A stretch of 64,000 bases of DNA from Sva-07 sp963793335 (lineage in GTDB: Bacteria; Actinomycetota; Acidimicrobiia; Acidimicrobiales; Ilumatobacteraceae), in contig CAWBZS010000009.1 of assembly GCA_963793335.1 (NCBI GenBank), positions 124,001-188,000 on the forward strand, given 5' to 3'. Each line of letters opens with the position of its first letter. Position 1 is the stretch's first letter. The translations under genes were made by a program, and so were the position numbers. Positions 41,884 to 51,204 of this stretch are shown here, piece by piece. The notes under the pieces were generated by a model, which saw only the letters and a list, made by a program, of their open reading frames with translations, was not told the DNA's origin and ran no database searches.

Positions 41884-42014
41884 CGGACAAGCCTCCCAGA
41901 CCGCGAACGACCACGACCAACGCTGAGCCCTCTGAGACACAGCGAACTGTTCGATCGGGCCTGCTCGAACGTTTTCGACCCCTGCCAGGGATGTCTTGGC
42001 CGTGCCTTCGACGG

Positions 42015-42664
42015 TCTCTGCAGACCTACCGTCCGCACCCCGGCGTTGCTCTTGGCCTTGGAGATGTAGATCGTCATTGCCTCCAGGTCGAGGTGCTCCA
42101 TCTGGACCGCCACGCATTCGCCGATTCGCATGCCGCTGGCGGCGAGGGTCTCGATGACGGCGAGGTCACGTCGATCCGTCCACGTCGGCTTGCGAGGACT
42201 GAGCAGTTTCCGCAGCTTGTCGAGATCCTCGTCGCTGATCGAACGCACCTCGGTGAGCGGCTGCTTGGGCAGCTTGAGAACTTCAGGGCCGGGGAGTCGA
42301 TGTCGTACTCGTCTTGGAGCCAGTTGCAGCACGAGCGGATCACTTGCGTGTGATCAGTCCGAGTCGCTGCCCTGCGGTCTTCGCCGATGTGGCGGAGGAA
42401 CTTCTTGAGGTCGGCCTGCGTGGCGTCGGCGAGCGTCTTGTCCTCAGCGGCGAGCACCTTCGCCAGGTGGGTCAGGAACCGCAGATAGGTCTGGGCGCTC
42501 TCGACCGAACGATCGGCTGCGAGCCAGTCGTCATACCACTCGTCCAACAACGCAAGGTCGTCGGTGTTAGGGGGCTGGCTCGGGCCAAACCCAGGTATGG
42601 GCTGCATCACAAGGCCCCTATGGGTAGCGCTGTAGGAAGCCTTGTGGTAGAGAGGACTGGTCAT
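42015..42664 (-). pseudogene. tyrosine recombinase (integrase), frameshifted and truncated
   Basis: The N-terminal SAM-like core-binding domain is clear: DEWYDDWLAADRSVESAQTY, ADATQADLKKFLRHIGEDRR, IRSCCNWLQDEYDIDSP. One missing base shifts the frame, after which the catalytic domain begins: LKLPKQPLTEVRSISDEDLD, AASGMRIGECVAVQMEHLDL with the first catalytic Arg. The sequence diverges near 42015, so the HxxR box and Tyr nucleophile are gone. It starts 39 bases from tRNA-Val, as expected for the element's integrase. Confidence 0.8.
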
Positions 42665-42702
42665 TCAGATCGGGCAAATATGTGGCCTGACCTGGTATTT
42701 CG

Positions 42703-42776
42703 TGGGCACGACGGGACTCGAACCCGGGACCTCTACCGTGTCATGGTAGCGCTCTAACCAACTGAGCTACGCGCCC
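42703..42776 (-). tRNA. tRNA-Val (GAC)
   Basis: Full cloverleaf of 74 bases: acceptor GGGCGCG/CGTGCCC with discriminator A, D arm GCTC/GAGC, anticodon arm CTACC-ATGACAC-GGTAG giving GAC, variable region AGGTC, T arm CCGGG-TTCGAGT-CCCG. CCA is not encoded. It is the integration site of the adjacent element, which reconstituted its 3' half. Confidence 0.93.
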
Positions 42777-42860
42777 GAGCTGTTGACAGTCGGGTATGGA
42801 TCCGTGAGTGTACCGCCCCTGCTCTGATACTGAAACTGGCATCGAAAGCGTTCCGGTGGC

Positions 42861-43937
42861 TCAACGGAACCGGAGTGAGATCTCGTTGGCCATCAGCCGA
42901 CCCGAGCGAGTGAGCACCACACGGTTCGCGTCGGTCGGATGGGCCACGAGCATCCCGTCGAGGAGCGCGATCGTCTCCTCTGCGAACGCGTCCCGCTCCA
43001 CGCCATCACGTGTCCGCAGCGCCAGTTGCAGCGCTTCGAACCGGCGGGTGTCCTCATCGAGGGTCTCCGATGCCGCTTCCACCGATTCGCCGGCGCGAAC
43101 CGCAGCGATGTAGCGCTCGGGGGTTCGCAGGTTCCACCATCGACGACCATCTCGGTGTGAATGAGCGGCGCAACCGAAGCCGCGGTAGTCGTCCTGGTCC
43201 CAGTAGAGATGGTTGTGACGCGACTCGTGGCCGGGAAGCGCCCAGTTCGACACCTCGTAGTTGACGAGACCGGCCGCCGAGAGCAACTCGTCGACGAGTT
43301 CGTACTTGTCGGCCTGGTCGTCGTCATCGGGATGGCGATCGGGTTGCGTGGCCAGCGGGGTGCCGGCCTCGACCGTGAGACCGTACGCCGAGATGTGCGG
43401 CGGCTCGAACGCCAGCGCCGTCTCCACCGTCGTTCGCCAGTCGGCGACCGACTCCCCTGCGGCGCCGTAGATCAGGTCGAGGTTGAACGACTCCAGCCCT
43501 GATGCTTTGATCGCGGCGACGGCCCGCTCGACGTTGCGTCGGTCATGCGTGCGCCCCAACGCCACCAAGACGTGCGCCGACATCGATTGCACCCCGAGGC
43601 TGACTCGATTGACGCCAGCACCTCGGTAGGTGGCCAACATCTCCGGCGTGACGTCGTCGGGATTGCACTCGACGGTGACCTCCGCCGTCGCGGTGACCGG
43701 TATGGCCTCGATCACCTGTGCGAGTGCTTCCGGTGGCACCATCGTCGGGGTTCCACCGCCGACGAAGACAGTGTCGGCAGGGGGCATCCCATCGCCGACC
43801 GCCCGCTCGACCTCGGTGCGCAACGCGTCCAGGTACGCAGCGACCAGATGGCGTCGATCGGTCCAGGTCGCGAATGCGCAGTAGTCGCACTTCGAAGCGC
43901 AGAACGGAACGTGGACGTACACCCCGAACGCAGACAT
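42861..43937 (-). CDS. hemW: radical SAM heme chaperone HemW (HemN-like)
   Basis: A 358-residue radical SAM protein. The cluster motif CASKCDYC follows GVYVHVPF, and the family blocks VFVGGGTPTMVP, TVECNPDDVTPEML, GVNRVSLGVQS and FNLDLIYGAAGES are intact. HemW binds heme and delivers it to respiratory enzymes; older annotations call it coproporphyrinogen III oxidase. The short N-terminus and CxxxCxxC without a following Cys fit HemW rather than HemN. It is the last gene of the hrcA-dnaJ-rsmE-hemW series, 32 bases after rsmE. The ATG at 43937 is chosen. Confidence 0.92.
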   Translation of the reverse strand: MSAFGVYVHVPFCASKCDYCAFATWTDRRHLVAAYLDALRTEVERAVGDGMPPADTVFVGGGTPTMVPPEALAQVIEAIPVTATAEVTVECNPDDVTPEMLATYRGAGVNRVSLGVQSMSAHVLVALGRTHDRRNVERAVAAIKASGLESFNLDLIYGAAGESVADWRTTVETALAFEPPHISAYGLTVEAGTPLATQPDRHPDDDDQADKYELVDELLSAAGLVNYEVSNWALPGHESRHNHLYWDQDDYRGFGCAAHSHRDGRRWWNLRTPERYIAAVRAGESVEAASETLDEDTRRFEALQLALRTRDGVERDAFAEETIALLDGMLVAHPTDANRVVLTRSGRLMANEISLRFR

Positions 43938-43969
43938 TGCTCCAGTCAACCGCTTGCAGGCCGAAGTGG

Positions 43970-44662
43970 TCACCTCTGCGTCACGAGGTGAACCGCAGCT
44001 GCGATCGCTGCGGTCTCGGTGCGCAGGATCGTCGGGCCGAGATCGATGCGATCCTCGGCAGATGCGAGCTCCGCCTCACTCCACCCGCCCTCTGGCCCGA
44101 TGGCGACGGCGATGTCCGAGGAGCCGATCGGTCGACCGCCCGGCTCGGCGACCTTGTACTCGCCGAGCACCGTGCTGGCGCCGACCGGCCCGTCGATACG
44201 CAACCGCCACACCCGCCTGCTCTGGCGGGCTGCCTCCTCGGCGATGCGCCCAGCCCGTCCGAGCTGGCGCTCGACCCTGTCCGGCTTCCAGCGAACCACC
44301 GACCGCTCCGCATCGAGCAACACCAATCGATCGACTCCCAACTCGGTCACCTTCTGCACGAGCCAGTCGAAACGATCACCCTTCGGGATGGCCGTCGCGA
44401 TGGTGATCGGGGGCGATCGAACGGCTTCGACCTGCACGTCGGCGGTGGGCTCCAGCCACAACGTGGACCCGACCACGGCCCGGGTGAGACGCCAGCGACC
44501 GTCACCATCGGTGATGCTCACCGAATCGCCGTCACGCAGCCGCAGCACACGTCGGAGGTGATGCTCGACGTCGTCGGCCAGTGTCAGGGCGCCGTCGGCA
44601 TCGATCGTCTCCGGATCCACGAACGCGTGCGCATTCGAGTGGCGCAGGGCCGAGCGATCCAC
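43970..44662 (-). CDS. rsmE: 16S rRNA (uracil-1498-N3)-methyltransferase
   Basis: A 230-residue SPOUT methyltransferase that modifies U1498 of 16S rRNA. After a PUA-like N-terminal domain (VEHHLRRVLRLRDGDSVSIT) come IPKGDRFDWLVQKVTELGVD, the Arg-rich RAGRIAEEAARQSRR and the SAM-binding knot motif AVAIGPEGGWSEAEL and GPTILRTETAAIAA. GTG at 44662 is the likely start, seven bases past the dnaJ stop, giving a normal length. rsmE beside dnaJ is a widespread arrangement. Confidence 0.92.
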   Translation of the reverse strand: MDRSALRHSNAHAFVDPETIDADGALTLADDVEHHLRRVLRLRDGDSVSITDGDGRWRLTRAVVGSTLWLEPTADVQVEAVRSPPITIATAIPKGDRFDWLVQKVTELGVDRLVLLDAERSVVRWKPDRVERQLGRAGRIAEEAARQSRRVWRLRIDGPVGASTVLGEYKVAEPGGRPIGSSDIAVAIGPEGGWSEAELASAEDRIDLGPTILRTETAAIAAAVHLVTQR

Positions 44663-44669
44663 GGCGCCG

Positions 44670-45812
44670 TCAGGAGAACGCCGACTTGATGCGCGAGAAG
44701 ATGCCCTCTTTGCCGTTGCCGACGGTCTCTCCTCGACCCTGCGCGTACGTCGTGAGCAGATCGACCTCGTCGTCTGAGAGCTTGGTCGGGATGTCGACCC
44801 GGACGCGCGCACGCAGATCGCCGCGACCCCGTCCGCGGAGGTGCGGCACACCACGCTGACGCAACGTGAACTCCTTGCCGGGCTGGGTCCCGGGTGGCAC
44901 GACGAGGTGCTCCATGCCGTCGAGGGTCTCGAGCTCGATCTGCGTGCCGAGCGACGCCTGCGCAATCGAGATCGGCACCTCGGTGACCAGATCGTGGTCG
45001 TCGCGCACGAACATCGGATGCGGCGCGACCCGCAGGTGGACATAGAGATCACCGGCACGGCCACCTCTCGGACCTGCAGCGCCGCGGCCGGTGAGTCGCA
45101 GCGTCGACCCGGAGTCGACCCCGGGGGGAACGTCGACCTGATAGTGCTTGTCGGAGGTGACACGACCCTCGCCGCGGCACGTCGCGCACGGCGTGGTGAT
45201 CACCTGGCCAAGGCCGCCGCAGCGGCTGCACGGGCTGGCGGTCACCATCTGGCCGAGCATGCTCTGGCGGACTCGTTGCACCTGCCCACTACCGCCGCAG
45301 TCGCTACAGGTGATCGGCTTGGTGCCCTCGCCGGCGCCGCTCCCGTCGCAATCGTCACATGGAGTCGGCAGCTTCAGTTCGACATCGACCTCGGCGCCGA
45401 ACACGGCTTGCTCGAACGAGATGTCGGCGATGACCTCCATGTCCTGGCCACGAGGTGGGCCGCTCGGCCCACGGGAGCGACCGCCGAACGGACTCCCGCC
45501 ACCTGAGCCACCGAAGAAGGTCTCGAAGATGTCGCCGAGGCCGCCGCCGAACAGGTCCTCGGCGCTGGGACCGCCGCCTCCGCCGGCGTTCCCGCCGACG
45601 CCGGCCTCGCCGTAGCGGTCGTACCGGGCGCGCAACTGATCGTCGGAGAGCACCTGGTAGGCACGGGCCACCAACTTGAACTGCTCCGCGGCGGACGCGT
45701 CGTCAGGATTGGCGTCGGGATGGAACTCGCGTGCCTTGCGTCGGTACGCCTTCTTGATCTCGTCAGCCGACGCGGTGCGCGCAACATCGAGAAGTTCGTA
45801 GTAGTCAGCCAT
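44670..45812 (-). CDS. dnaJ: chaperone protein DnaJ
   Basis: A 380-residue type I J-protein that delivers clients to DnaK. The J domain (ADYYELLDVARTASADEIKK) has the HPD motif in REFHPDANPDD; a Gly/Phe-rich linker (about 75-125) and four CxxCxGxG zinc repeats follow (CDDCDGSG, CSDCGGSG, CSRCGGLG, CATCRGEG), then the client-binding beta domains. Start MADYYELL at 45812. It follows hrcA by 37 bases and is expected to be under HrcA/CIRCE control, as the second gene of the unit. Confidence 0.95.
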   Translation of the reverse strand: MADYYELLDVARTASADEIKKAYRRKAREFHPDANPDDASAAEQFKLVARAYQVLSDDQLRARYDRYGEAGVGGNAGGGGGPSAEDLFGGGLGDIFETFFGGSGGGSPFGGRSRGPSGPPRGQDMEVIADISFEQAVFGAEVDVELKLPTPCDDCDGSGAGEGTKPITCSDCGGSGQVQRVRQSMLGQMVTASPCSRCGGLGQVITTPCATCRGEGRVTSDKHYQVDVPPGVDSGSTLRLTGRGAAGPRGGRAGDLYVHLRVAPHPMFVRDDHDLVTEVPISIAQASLGTQIELETLDGMEHLVVPPGTQPGKEFTLRQRGVPHLRGRGRGDLRARVRVDIPTKLSDDEVDLLTTYAQGRGETVGNGKEGIFSRIKSAFS

Positions 45813-45849
45813 GGCGGCCTCCATCATGCCGCGAGATCGTCACGGGGCC

Positions 45850-46845
45850 TCAGCCTTCTTCGATGCGGTGGCCGAGCTGTTCGCTGACGACCTCGACGGT
45901 TGCGAGGGCCTGCGGATAGTTCATTCGGGTGGGCCCCAGCACCCCCACCGAGCCCAGATGCTCGCCATCGACCACCACCGGAGCGACCACCACCGAGCAC
46001 GCCGAGAGCGGCTCGACACCATGTTCGACCCCGATGGCAACCGACATTCCTCGATTGACGATGTCGCTCACCAGCGTGACGACGACGAACTGTTGCTCGA
46101 GGGTGGCCAACACGGAGCGCACCACCTCGACGGCGTCGAACGCGTTCGCGACCGCCGCGGCGCCACCTGTGAACACCTGCTCGGGAGCGGCGGACCCGTG
46201 CAGCGCGGTCAGCGCAGCGGCGCAGAGCCGGTCGACCGCGGCATCGCCCGTGGGAGACACGTCGATGACCGAGCCGAGCACACGTCCGTCGAGCTCTGCC
46301 GAAAGGTGCACCCCACATGCGCTGAGCTTCAGGTCATCGTCGCCGTCGGAGAGTTCGATCGATGCACTCTCCACCGTGCCGTTGGCGAACACGACCACCA
46401 CCGTTGCGGCCGTTGCGGACAGCGACACCACCTGCACGCTGCGAACCGGAATCGCCTCGGCTCTGGGCCCGACGACGACGCCGGCGCTGCTGGTGAGGTT
46501 GGCGAGCAGGTTCGAGGTCTGGTGGAGCATCTCCTCCAGTCGGCCGTGGGCTGCGGAGAAGAACTCGCCGACCTGCTTGGTGGTGGCACGATCGAGCGGC
46601 CCCGGCTTGGTGAGATGATCGACGAAGTATCGGTACCCCTTGTCAGTGGGGATGCGCCCCGCCGAGGTGTGCGGCTGGACCAGGTACCCGTCGTGCTCGA
46701 GGTGTGCCATCTCGTTGCGGACGGTCGCCGACGACACGTTGACGGTCGGGGCCTCGGCGATGTGCCCGGACCCGACGGGCTGGGCCGTGGCGATGTATTC
46801 CTGCACCACGGCACTCAGGATCGCGGTCTTGCGGTCGTCCAGCAT
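45850..46845 (-). CDS. hrcA: heat-inducible transcription repressor HrcA
   Basis: A 331-residue repressor of class I heat-shock genes. The N-terminal winged helix has LDDRKTAILSAVVQEYIATA, SSATVRNEMAHLEHDGYLVQ and HTSAGRIPTDKGYRYFVDHL, the hallmark blocks of HrcA; the GAF-like and dimerisation domains follow, ending VGVLGPTRMNYPQALATVEV. The ATG at 46845 abuts a CIRCE operator (46846-46872), so the gene is almost certainly autoregulated and controls dnaJ as well. Confidence 0.95.
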   Translation of the reverse strand: MLDDRKTAILSAVVQEYIATAQPVGSGHIAEAPTVNVSSATVRNEMAHLEHDGYLVQPHTSAGRIPTDKGYRYFVDHLTKPGPLDRATTKQVGEFFSAAHGRLEEMLHQTSNLLANLTSSAGVVVGPRAEAIPVRSVQVVSLSATAATVVVVFANGTVESASIELSDGDDDLKLSACGVHLSAELDGRVLGSVIDVSPTGDAAVDRLCAAALTALHGSAAPEQVFTGGAAAVANAFDAVEVVRSVLATLEQQFVVVTLVSDIVNRGMSVAIGVEHGVEPLSACSVVVAPVVVDGEHLGSVGVLGPTRMNYPQALATVEVVSEQLGHRIEEG

Positions 46846-46872
46846 CTGGCACTCGAGTCTACCGACTGCCAA
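46846..46872 (-). promoter_or_regulatory. CIRCE operator of hrcA-dnaJ
   Basis: Minus-strand half sites TTGGCAGTC and GAGTGCCAG are separated by nine bases, close to the CIRCE consensus TTAGCACTC-N9-GAGTGCTAA. The site ends at the base before the hrcA ATG, and TAGACT, a possible -10 hexamer, lies in its spacer (46856-46861), so HrcA would block both initiation and translation-start access. Confidence 0.8.
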
Positions 46873-46918
46873 CGACCTCGTGCTGCGCTGTTCCCGAGGT
46901 CGATCCGGCACACGCCCG

Positions 46919-48248
46919 TCAGGAGAGGGACTTGAGGCGACGGAGCGCTTCTTCGCGCTCGGCCTTGTGGTCGAGCATCGGCTCCACCGGGTTCGGCACC
47001 CATCGGGCGACGTAGTCGCCGTCCGGGTCGTAGCGCTCCTGCTGCAGCATCGGATTGAACACCCGAAAGTACGGCGCGGCGTCGGTGCCGGTGCCCGCTG
47101 CCCACTGCCAGCCGTGATTGTTGGAGGCGAGATCGCCGTCGACGAGGTGTTGCATGAACCAGCGAGCCCCCCACTGCCACGGCAGGTGGAGGTCCTTCAC
47201 CAGGAAACTGGCCACGATCATGCGGACCCGGTTGTGCATCCATCCGGTCGCAGCGAGCTGACGCATGCCCGCGTCGACGATGCCGAAGCCGGTCTCCCCT
47301 GCCGTCCACCGATCGAACCGCTTGCGTGCGTCGACGTCGGTGTCGACCGGCATGCGGTCGAACTTGGTGTTGAGGTTCTCCCACGCCGTCTCGGGTTGTT
47401 GGAACAACACATCCGCGTAGAAGTCTCGCCACGCCAGCTCACTGGAGAACACGGTGTGACCGGTGGTCCCGGCACCTGACGCGTCGAGGTCGGCGAGCAG
47501 TTGACGAGGGTGGATCGCGCCCCACTTGAGCGCCGGCGACAAACGGCTCGTGCCATCCATGGCGGGCAGATCGCGGCGATCGTCGTAGGCGCCCACGCCG
47601 TCGTGGAGGAAGTCCCGCCAGCGATCGAGCGCCGCTCCTTCTCCGATCGGCGGCACCTCGCAACCGGGTGCTGGCCGATCGAACAGGCCATCGGAGGCGA
47701 TCGACGCGCCGGCGGACCCGGCGCCGCGCCATCGGGTCTCGTCGCCGGGCAGGTCGTGCGGTTGTTCCCAGCCCGCGCTCCGCCAGCGCTTCGAGAACGG
47801 GGTGAAGACCGCGTACGGATCGCCGTCGTCCTTTCGCACACCGCCCGGCGCGACTGCGTAGGGCGACCCGACGCCCGTCAGATGGCGACCAGATTCGGCG
47901 AGCGCTGCCTTGACGCCGGCGTCGCGGCTGCGACCGTACGGCACGTAGTCGCGAGCGACGAACACCGTGTCGGCACCCACCTCGGCGGCAAGCGCCGGGA
48001 CCGCCTCGACCGGGTCGCCCGTCCGGATCACGAGTCCGATGCCGGCACGCTCGCGGATCGATTCGTCGAGCGACGACAGGGCATCGTGCAGACGCGGCAC
48101 GGCGCGGGGCGCCTGACGCAGTGAACGTGGGGTCGACGACGAACACCGGGATCACCTCGGCGCCGTCAGCTGCGGCGGCCAGGAGTGCCGGGTTGTCGGC
48201 AAGACGCAGATCGCGCCGGAACCACATGATCGATCGAGATGTCACCAT
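46919..48248 (-). pseudogene. phr: deoxyribodipyrimidine photolyase, frame broken by one base
   Basis: Photolyase repairs UV-induced pyrimidine dimers with FADH2 and an antenna pigment. The N-terminus from 48248 reads MVTSRSIMWFRRDLRLADNP and VIPVFVVDPTF; near 48095 one extra base shifts the frame, and the other frame continues RLHDALSSLDESIRERAGIG through to the FAD-binding part: GETGFGIVDAGMRQLAATGW, MHNRVRMIVASFLVKD, PWQWGARWFMQHLVDGD and NNHGWQWAAGTGTD. Removing one base gives 442 residues, normal for class I enzymes, with nothing else damaged. Assembly error is therefore likelier than gene loss. Confidence 0.85.
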
Positions 48249-48329
48249 CTCAGCGTGCTACCCAGCAGCACCGGCGTCCACTCCGCCCGACGGCGAATCG
48301 CATGTCCGGTCGACGACGAATCGTACGCA

Positions 48330-48434
48330 TCAGGCCACGCGGTCCGAGTCGCCCGGGCGAACGGTGCCGATCACCGACGGGGCGTCGGCGATCGACTCCA
48401 CGAGTGCATCGAGTTGGTCGGCCGTCGCGAACAT
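48330..48434 (-). CDS. possible 34-residue peptide
   Basis: Short frame MFATADQLDALVESIADAPS followed by 14 residues, with good codon use, between phr and the HTTM gene. No ribosome binding site was found and no family recognised; may be a gene relic. Confidence 0.25.
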   Translation of the reverse strand: MFATADQLDALVESIADAPSVIGTVRPGDSDRVA

Positions 48435-48449
48435 CGCCACAGTCTCGCG

Positions 48450-49421
48450 CTACCGGTTCGCCGACACTCGTGACCGTTTCGACTGCGGGCCTCGAAGCCA
48501 GTTCGGACGATCGGTCCAGAGCCGCTCCACCCGATACATCGGAGCGAACGCCAGGAGCACCAAGGGGTACGGAAAGCCGATCAACATCGTGGCGAGGATG
48601 CCGACGTGCATCAGCCAGGCCGCAACGACCCAGATCGTGCGCACTCGACCACCGAGCAGCGCCACCGGAGCCATCAGTTCGATCACGATCGTCGACGCTG
48701 CGGCCAGCGGGAGCACCCAGTCGCTACGCACCGTCCAGCCGGCCAACGGTGCACGCATCGTTCCGAGCAGATCGGCCCTCGTCGCGGCGTACGCAACGTG
48801 ATTGCGCAGCGTGTCGCCGAGCATCCAGTCGAACCCGCCGTAGCGCAACTTGGCGATTCCTGCGATCACGTAGGTGGTGACCGTCACCAGCCCCGCCAGG
48901 GCGATCGGCCAGCCGTACGCCGTCGAGGACCTCGATGCGCCACCCGCGGCGCCGCGCCCGTGGTGGCGCGCATCGAGCGACCAGGCATCGCTCGACGGGG
49001 CCAGCGCGATGATGAGCAGATGCAGCACGATCAGGTTCTCGAAGTGCAGCAACTGGCCCCATGACCCTCGATAGCTCCCGAGCGCCAGCATCCCGAGCGC
49101 GAACAGGGGCCCGGTGATCCGAAAACGCCACCCCACCACGAATCCCACCCCTGCGACGAGCGTGCCTGCGATCACACCCGTGATCACGTCGTCGGGGACC
49201 GGACCATCGAGCAGCAACGCCGGTCCGACTCCCTCGAAGCCGGACTCGCGACGCCGAAGCTGCAGGAACACCGGCATCCGGATCAGGAGGTAGCTCAACG
49301 TGAACACGCCGGCCAGGATCCGCAGCATCGCGAGACGCTGAGGCGGCGCCGCAACGTCGACGATCGGCCACAGCCGCCATCGCGACCCCGCCATGGACGT
49401 GTCGTCGGCAGTCGCCGTCAC
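48450..49421 (-). CDS. HTTM-domain membrane protein
   Basis: A 323-residue multi-pass protein, seven or eight helices by eye, resembling the HTTM (horizontally transferred transmembrane) domain related to vitamin K-dependent gamma-carboxylase. Landmarks are LAMLRILAGVFTLSYLLIR, GSWGQLLHFENLIVLHLLII and YVIAGIAKLRYGGFDWMLGD. The catalytic function of bacterial HTTM proteins is unknown. The GTG start overlaps the stop of the 144-residue gene upstream, with which it forms a typical actinobacterial pair. Confidence 0.78.
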   Translation of the reverse strand: MTATADDTSMAGSRWRLWPIVDVAAPPQRLAMLRILAGVFTLSYLLIRMPVFLQLRRRESGFEGVGPALLLDGPVPDDVITGVIAGTLVAGVGFVVGWRFRITGPLFALGMLALGSYRGSWGQLLHFENLIVLHLLIIALAPSSDAWSLDARHHGRGAAGGASRSSTAYGWPIALAGLVTVTTYVIAGIAKLRYGGFDWMLGDTLRNHVAYAATRADLLGTMRAPLAGWTVRSDWVLPLAAASTIVIELMAPVALLGGRVRTIWVVAAWLMHVGILATMLIGFPYPLVLLAFAPMYRVERLWTDRPNWLRGPQSKRSRVSANR

Positions 49422-49852
49422 GATGGGATCTCGCAGCTCGCGTGAATGGTTCGATCGACCAGGCTCGATTCGTTGCGCACCTGTGTGACCACGTCGCGCC
49501 GTTCCGTGACCACCTCGACCCGGATCGCCGCTGCCGGCAAGCCCGACCAACCGCGCGCTCGCTCAGCGATGTCGATGCAACGCTCCCCCGCCCGACCGTC
49601 GCGGATCGCGTCACGCAACTCTCCCGCGACGATCAGCGGGTCGTCGCTGTCGCCGATCACACCGAGCGTCAGCGTGATCACCTCGCCGTCGGCGGCCACC
49701 GCCTGCGCCGTCACGAAGTCGACCTCCTGCGCCCGAACCCGTGAGTACATCGGGTACGTCGACAGCGGGAAGCCATCGCGATCGAACGCGACCGGCGCAA
49801 CGAGCGCGGCCAACACCCCAACGGTCACCAGGATCCTGCCGCGCCGACCCAT
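49418..49852 (-). CDS. membrane-anchored partner protein of the HTTM protein
   Basis: A 144-residue protein with an N-terminal hydrophobic segment (ILVTVGVLAALVAPVAF) that acts as signal anchor, then FDRDGFPLSTYPMYS, a motif I associate with partners of HTTM proteins, and a soluble alpha/beta domain. No enzymatic motif. Coupled to the HTTM gene by GTGA overlap. Function unknown. Confidence 0.68.
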   Translation of the reverse strand: MGRRGRILVTVGVLAALVAPVAFDRDGFPLSTYPMYSRVRAQEVDFVTAQAVAADGEVITLTLGVIGDSDDPLIVAGELRDAIRDGRAGERCIDIAERARGWSGLPAAAIRVEVVTERRDVVTQVRNESSLVDRTIHASCEIPS

Positions 49853-49905
49853 GCCTTCAGGATGCCGTCTGCGTCAGCAACAACGCACGAATTCGGTGTA
49901 GGGGC

Positions 49906-51132
49906 TCACACCGACGCCGGGTCGCGATCAGGCACATCTACTCGTGCGCCCGAGCGCCAGAAGACGATCGCGATCCCGACCGCGACGAGGCTGATCACGC
50001 TGCCGTAGGCGAGTGCCCACTCGACGCTGATGTTGTCGGCGATCAGACCGGTGATCGGCGCACCGATGGGCGTCGACCCCAGGAACGCAACGGCCTGCAG
50101 CGCCAACAACCGACTGCGCATGTCGGCAGGGCACTCCTGCTGCGTGATCGCATTCGCGCCCGTGATGAATGCCGCTCCCCCGAGACCGAACGGTACGCAC
50201 CACACGTACGCCAGCGGGAGGTTGGGCGCCCACGCCAGACCAAATCCCGCGACCGCCATCAGCACGATCGAACCGAAGAACCATCGCATCGTCACCACGT
50301 GCTGGCGGGCCGTGAGCAACGATCCGGTCAACGACCCCACCGACATCACTGCGAGCAGGAAGCCGTATGCGTTCTCGTCCCCCCACCGCACGTCGGCGAG
50401 TTTCGGGAGCACGGTGGCATGGTTGAACGCCACGGTCGAGATCACGATCAACAACGAGTAGATCACCAGCATGTCCCGGTGGCCGATCACGAACCCGAGC
50501 GCCTCCCGGATCGGCTTGCCGCCCTTGGGTCGATGTGGTGCCGGGAACATCTCGTCGCGCCGGATCGCCGTCAGCGAGAAGATGATCGCGAAGAAGGTGA
50601 GACCGTTCAGCAGGAAGCACCAGGCGGTGCCGATCGTCGCCACGAGCACGGCGGCGAGCGCCGGGCCGAAGATGCGCGACCCCGTCATCACGGCCGTGTT
50701 CAACGACGTGGCGTTCGCGATGTCGGCGGTCGGGACCAATTCGGTCACCAGACCACGGCGAGCCGGGTTGTCGAAGGCGTTCACCACGCCGAGCACCACG
50801 GACAACACGTACACCGCCGGCAGGTTCACCCAGCCGACGAAGTCGAGTCCACCGAGCAACAACGCTTGCGCGGCCAGGGCGCTCTGCGTCACGATCGCCA
50901 TCGTCCGTCGGTCGCGGCCATCGGCGATCACGCCGGCCCACGCGCCCAGGAGCAGTGTCGGCAGCATCTGCAAGGCGAGGGTGATCCCGACGGTGGTCGC
51001 CTCACCCGTGATCCGGTACACGAGCAGCGACATCGCCGTCATCTGCAACCAGGTGCCGACGTTCGACACCGCGAGCCCCGAGAAGAACAAGCGGGCGTTG
51101 TAGTACTTCAGTGAACGGAACGTCGACGACAC
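49906..51132 (-). CDS. MFS transporter (MFS_3/EntS-like)
   Basis: A 408-residue permease with about twelve helices. It opens FRSLKYYNARLFFSGLAVSN and has the MFS A-motif-like GVIADGRDRRTMAIVTQ between helices 2 and 3, and FDNPARRGLVTELVPTADIA, typical of the MFS_3 exporters that include enterobactin exporter EntS. The exported substrate is unknown. GTG start. Located between the HTTM pair and lepA, transcribed in the same direction, 72 bases from lepA. Confidence 0.87.
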   Translation of the reverse strand: MSSTFRSLKYYNARLFFSGLAVSNVGTWLQMTAMSLLVYRITGEATTVGITLALQMLPTLLLGAWAGVIADGRDRRTMAIVTQSALAAQALLLGGLDFVGWVNLPAVYVLSVVLGVVNAFDNPARRGLVTELVPTADIANATSLNTAVMTGSRIFGPALAAVLVATIGTAWCFLLNGLTFFAIIFSLTAIRRDEMFPAPHRPKGGKPIREALGFVIGHRDMLVIYSLLIVISTVAFNHATVLPKLADVRWGDENAYGFLLAVMSVGSLTGSLLTARQHVVTMRWFFGSIVLMAVAGFGLAWAPNLPLAYVWCVPFGLGGAAFITGANAITQQECPADMRSRLLALQAVAFLGSTPIGAPITGLIADNISVEWALAYGSVISLVAVGIAIVFWRSGARVDVPDRDPASV

Positions 51133-51204
51133 AGCATCTCCATCGTGGTCGGTGTGACCGGTCGTCGCACGACCGAAGCCGCGCGTCCGACCCGTCCGTG
51201 TCGA

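Larger units (their letters stand above)
38711..42746. mobile_element. integrative element at tRNA-Val(GAC), about 4 kb, defective
   Basis: The element lies between a 33-base copy of the tRNA-Val 3' half (38711-38743) and the same sequence in the intact tRNA (42714-42746), with one mismatch. A tyrosine-recombinase gene starts 39 bases from the tRNA, the classic arrangement, but is frameshifted and truncated. Cargo is a serine hydrolase lipoprotein and an RCK-domain membrane protein. The small size suggests deletion of the original core. Confidence 0.65.
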
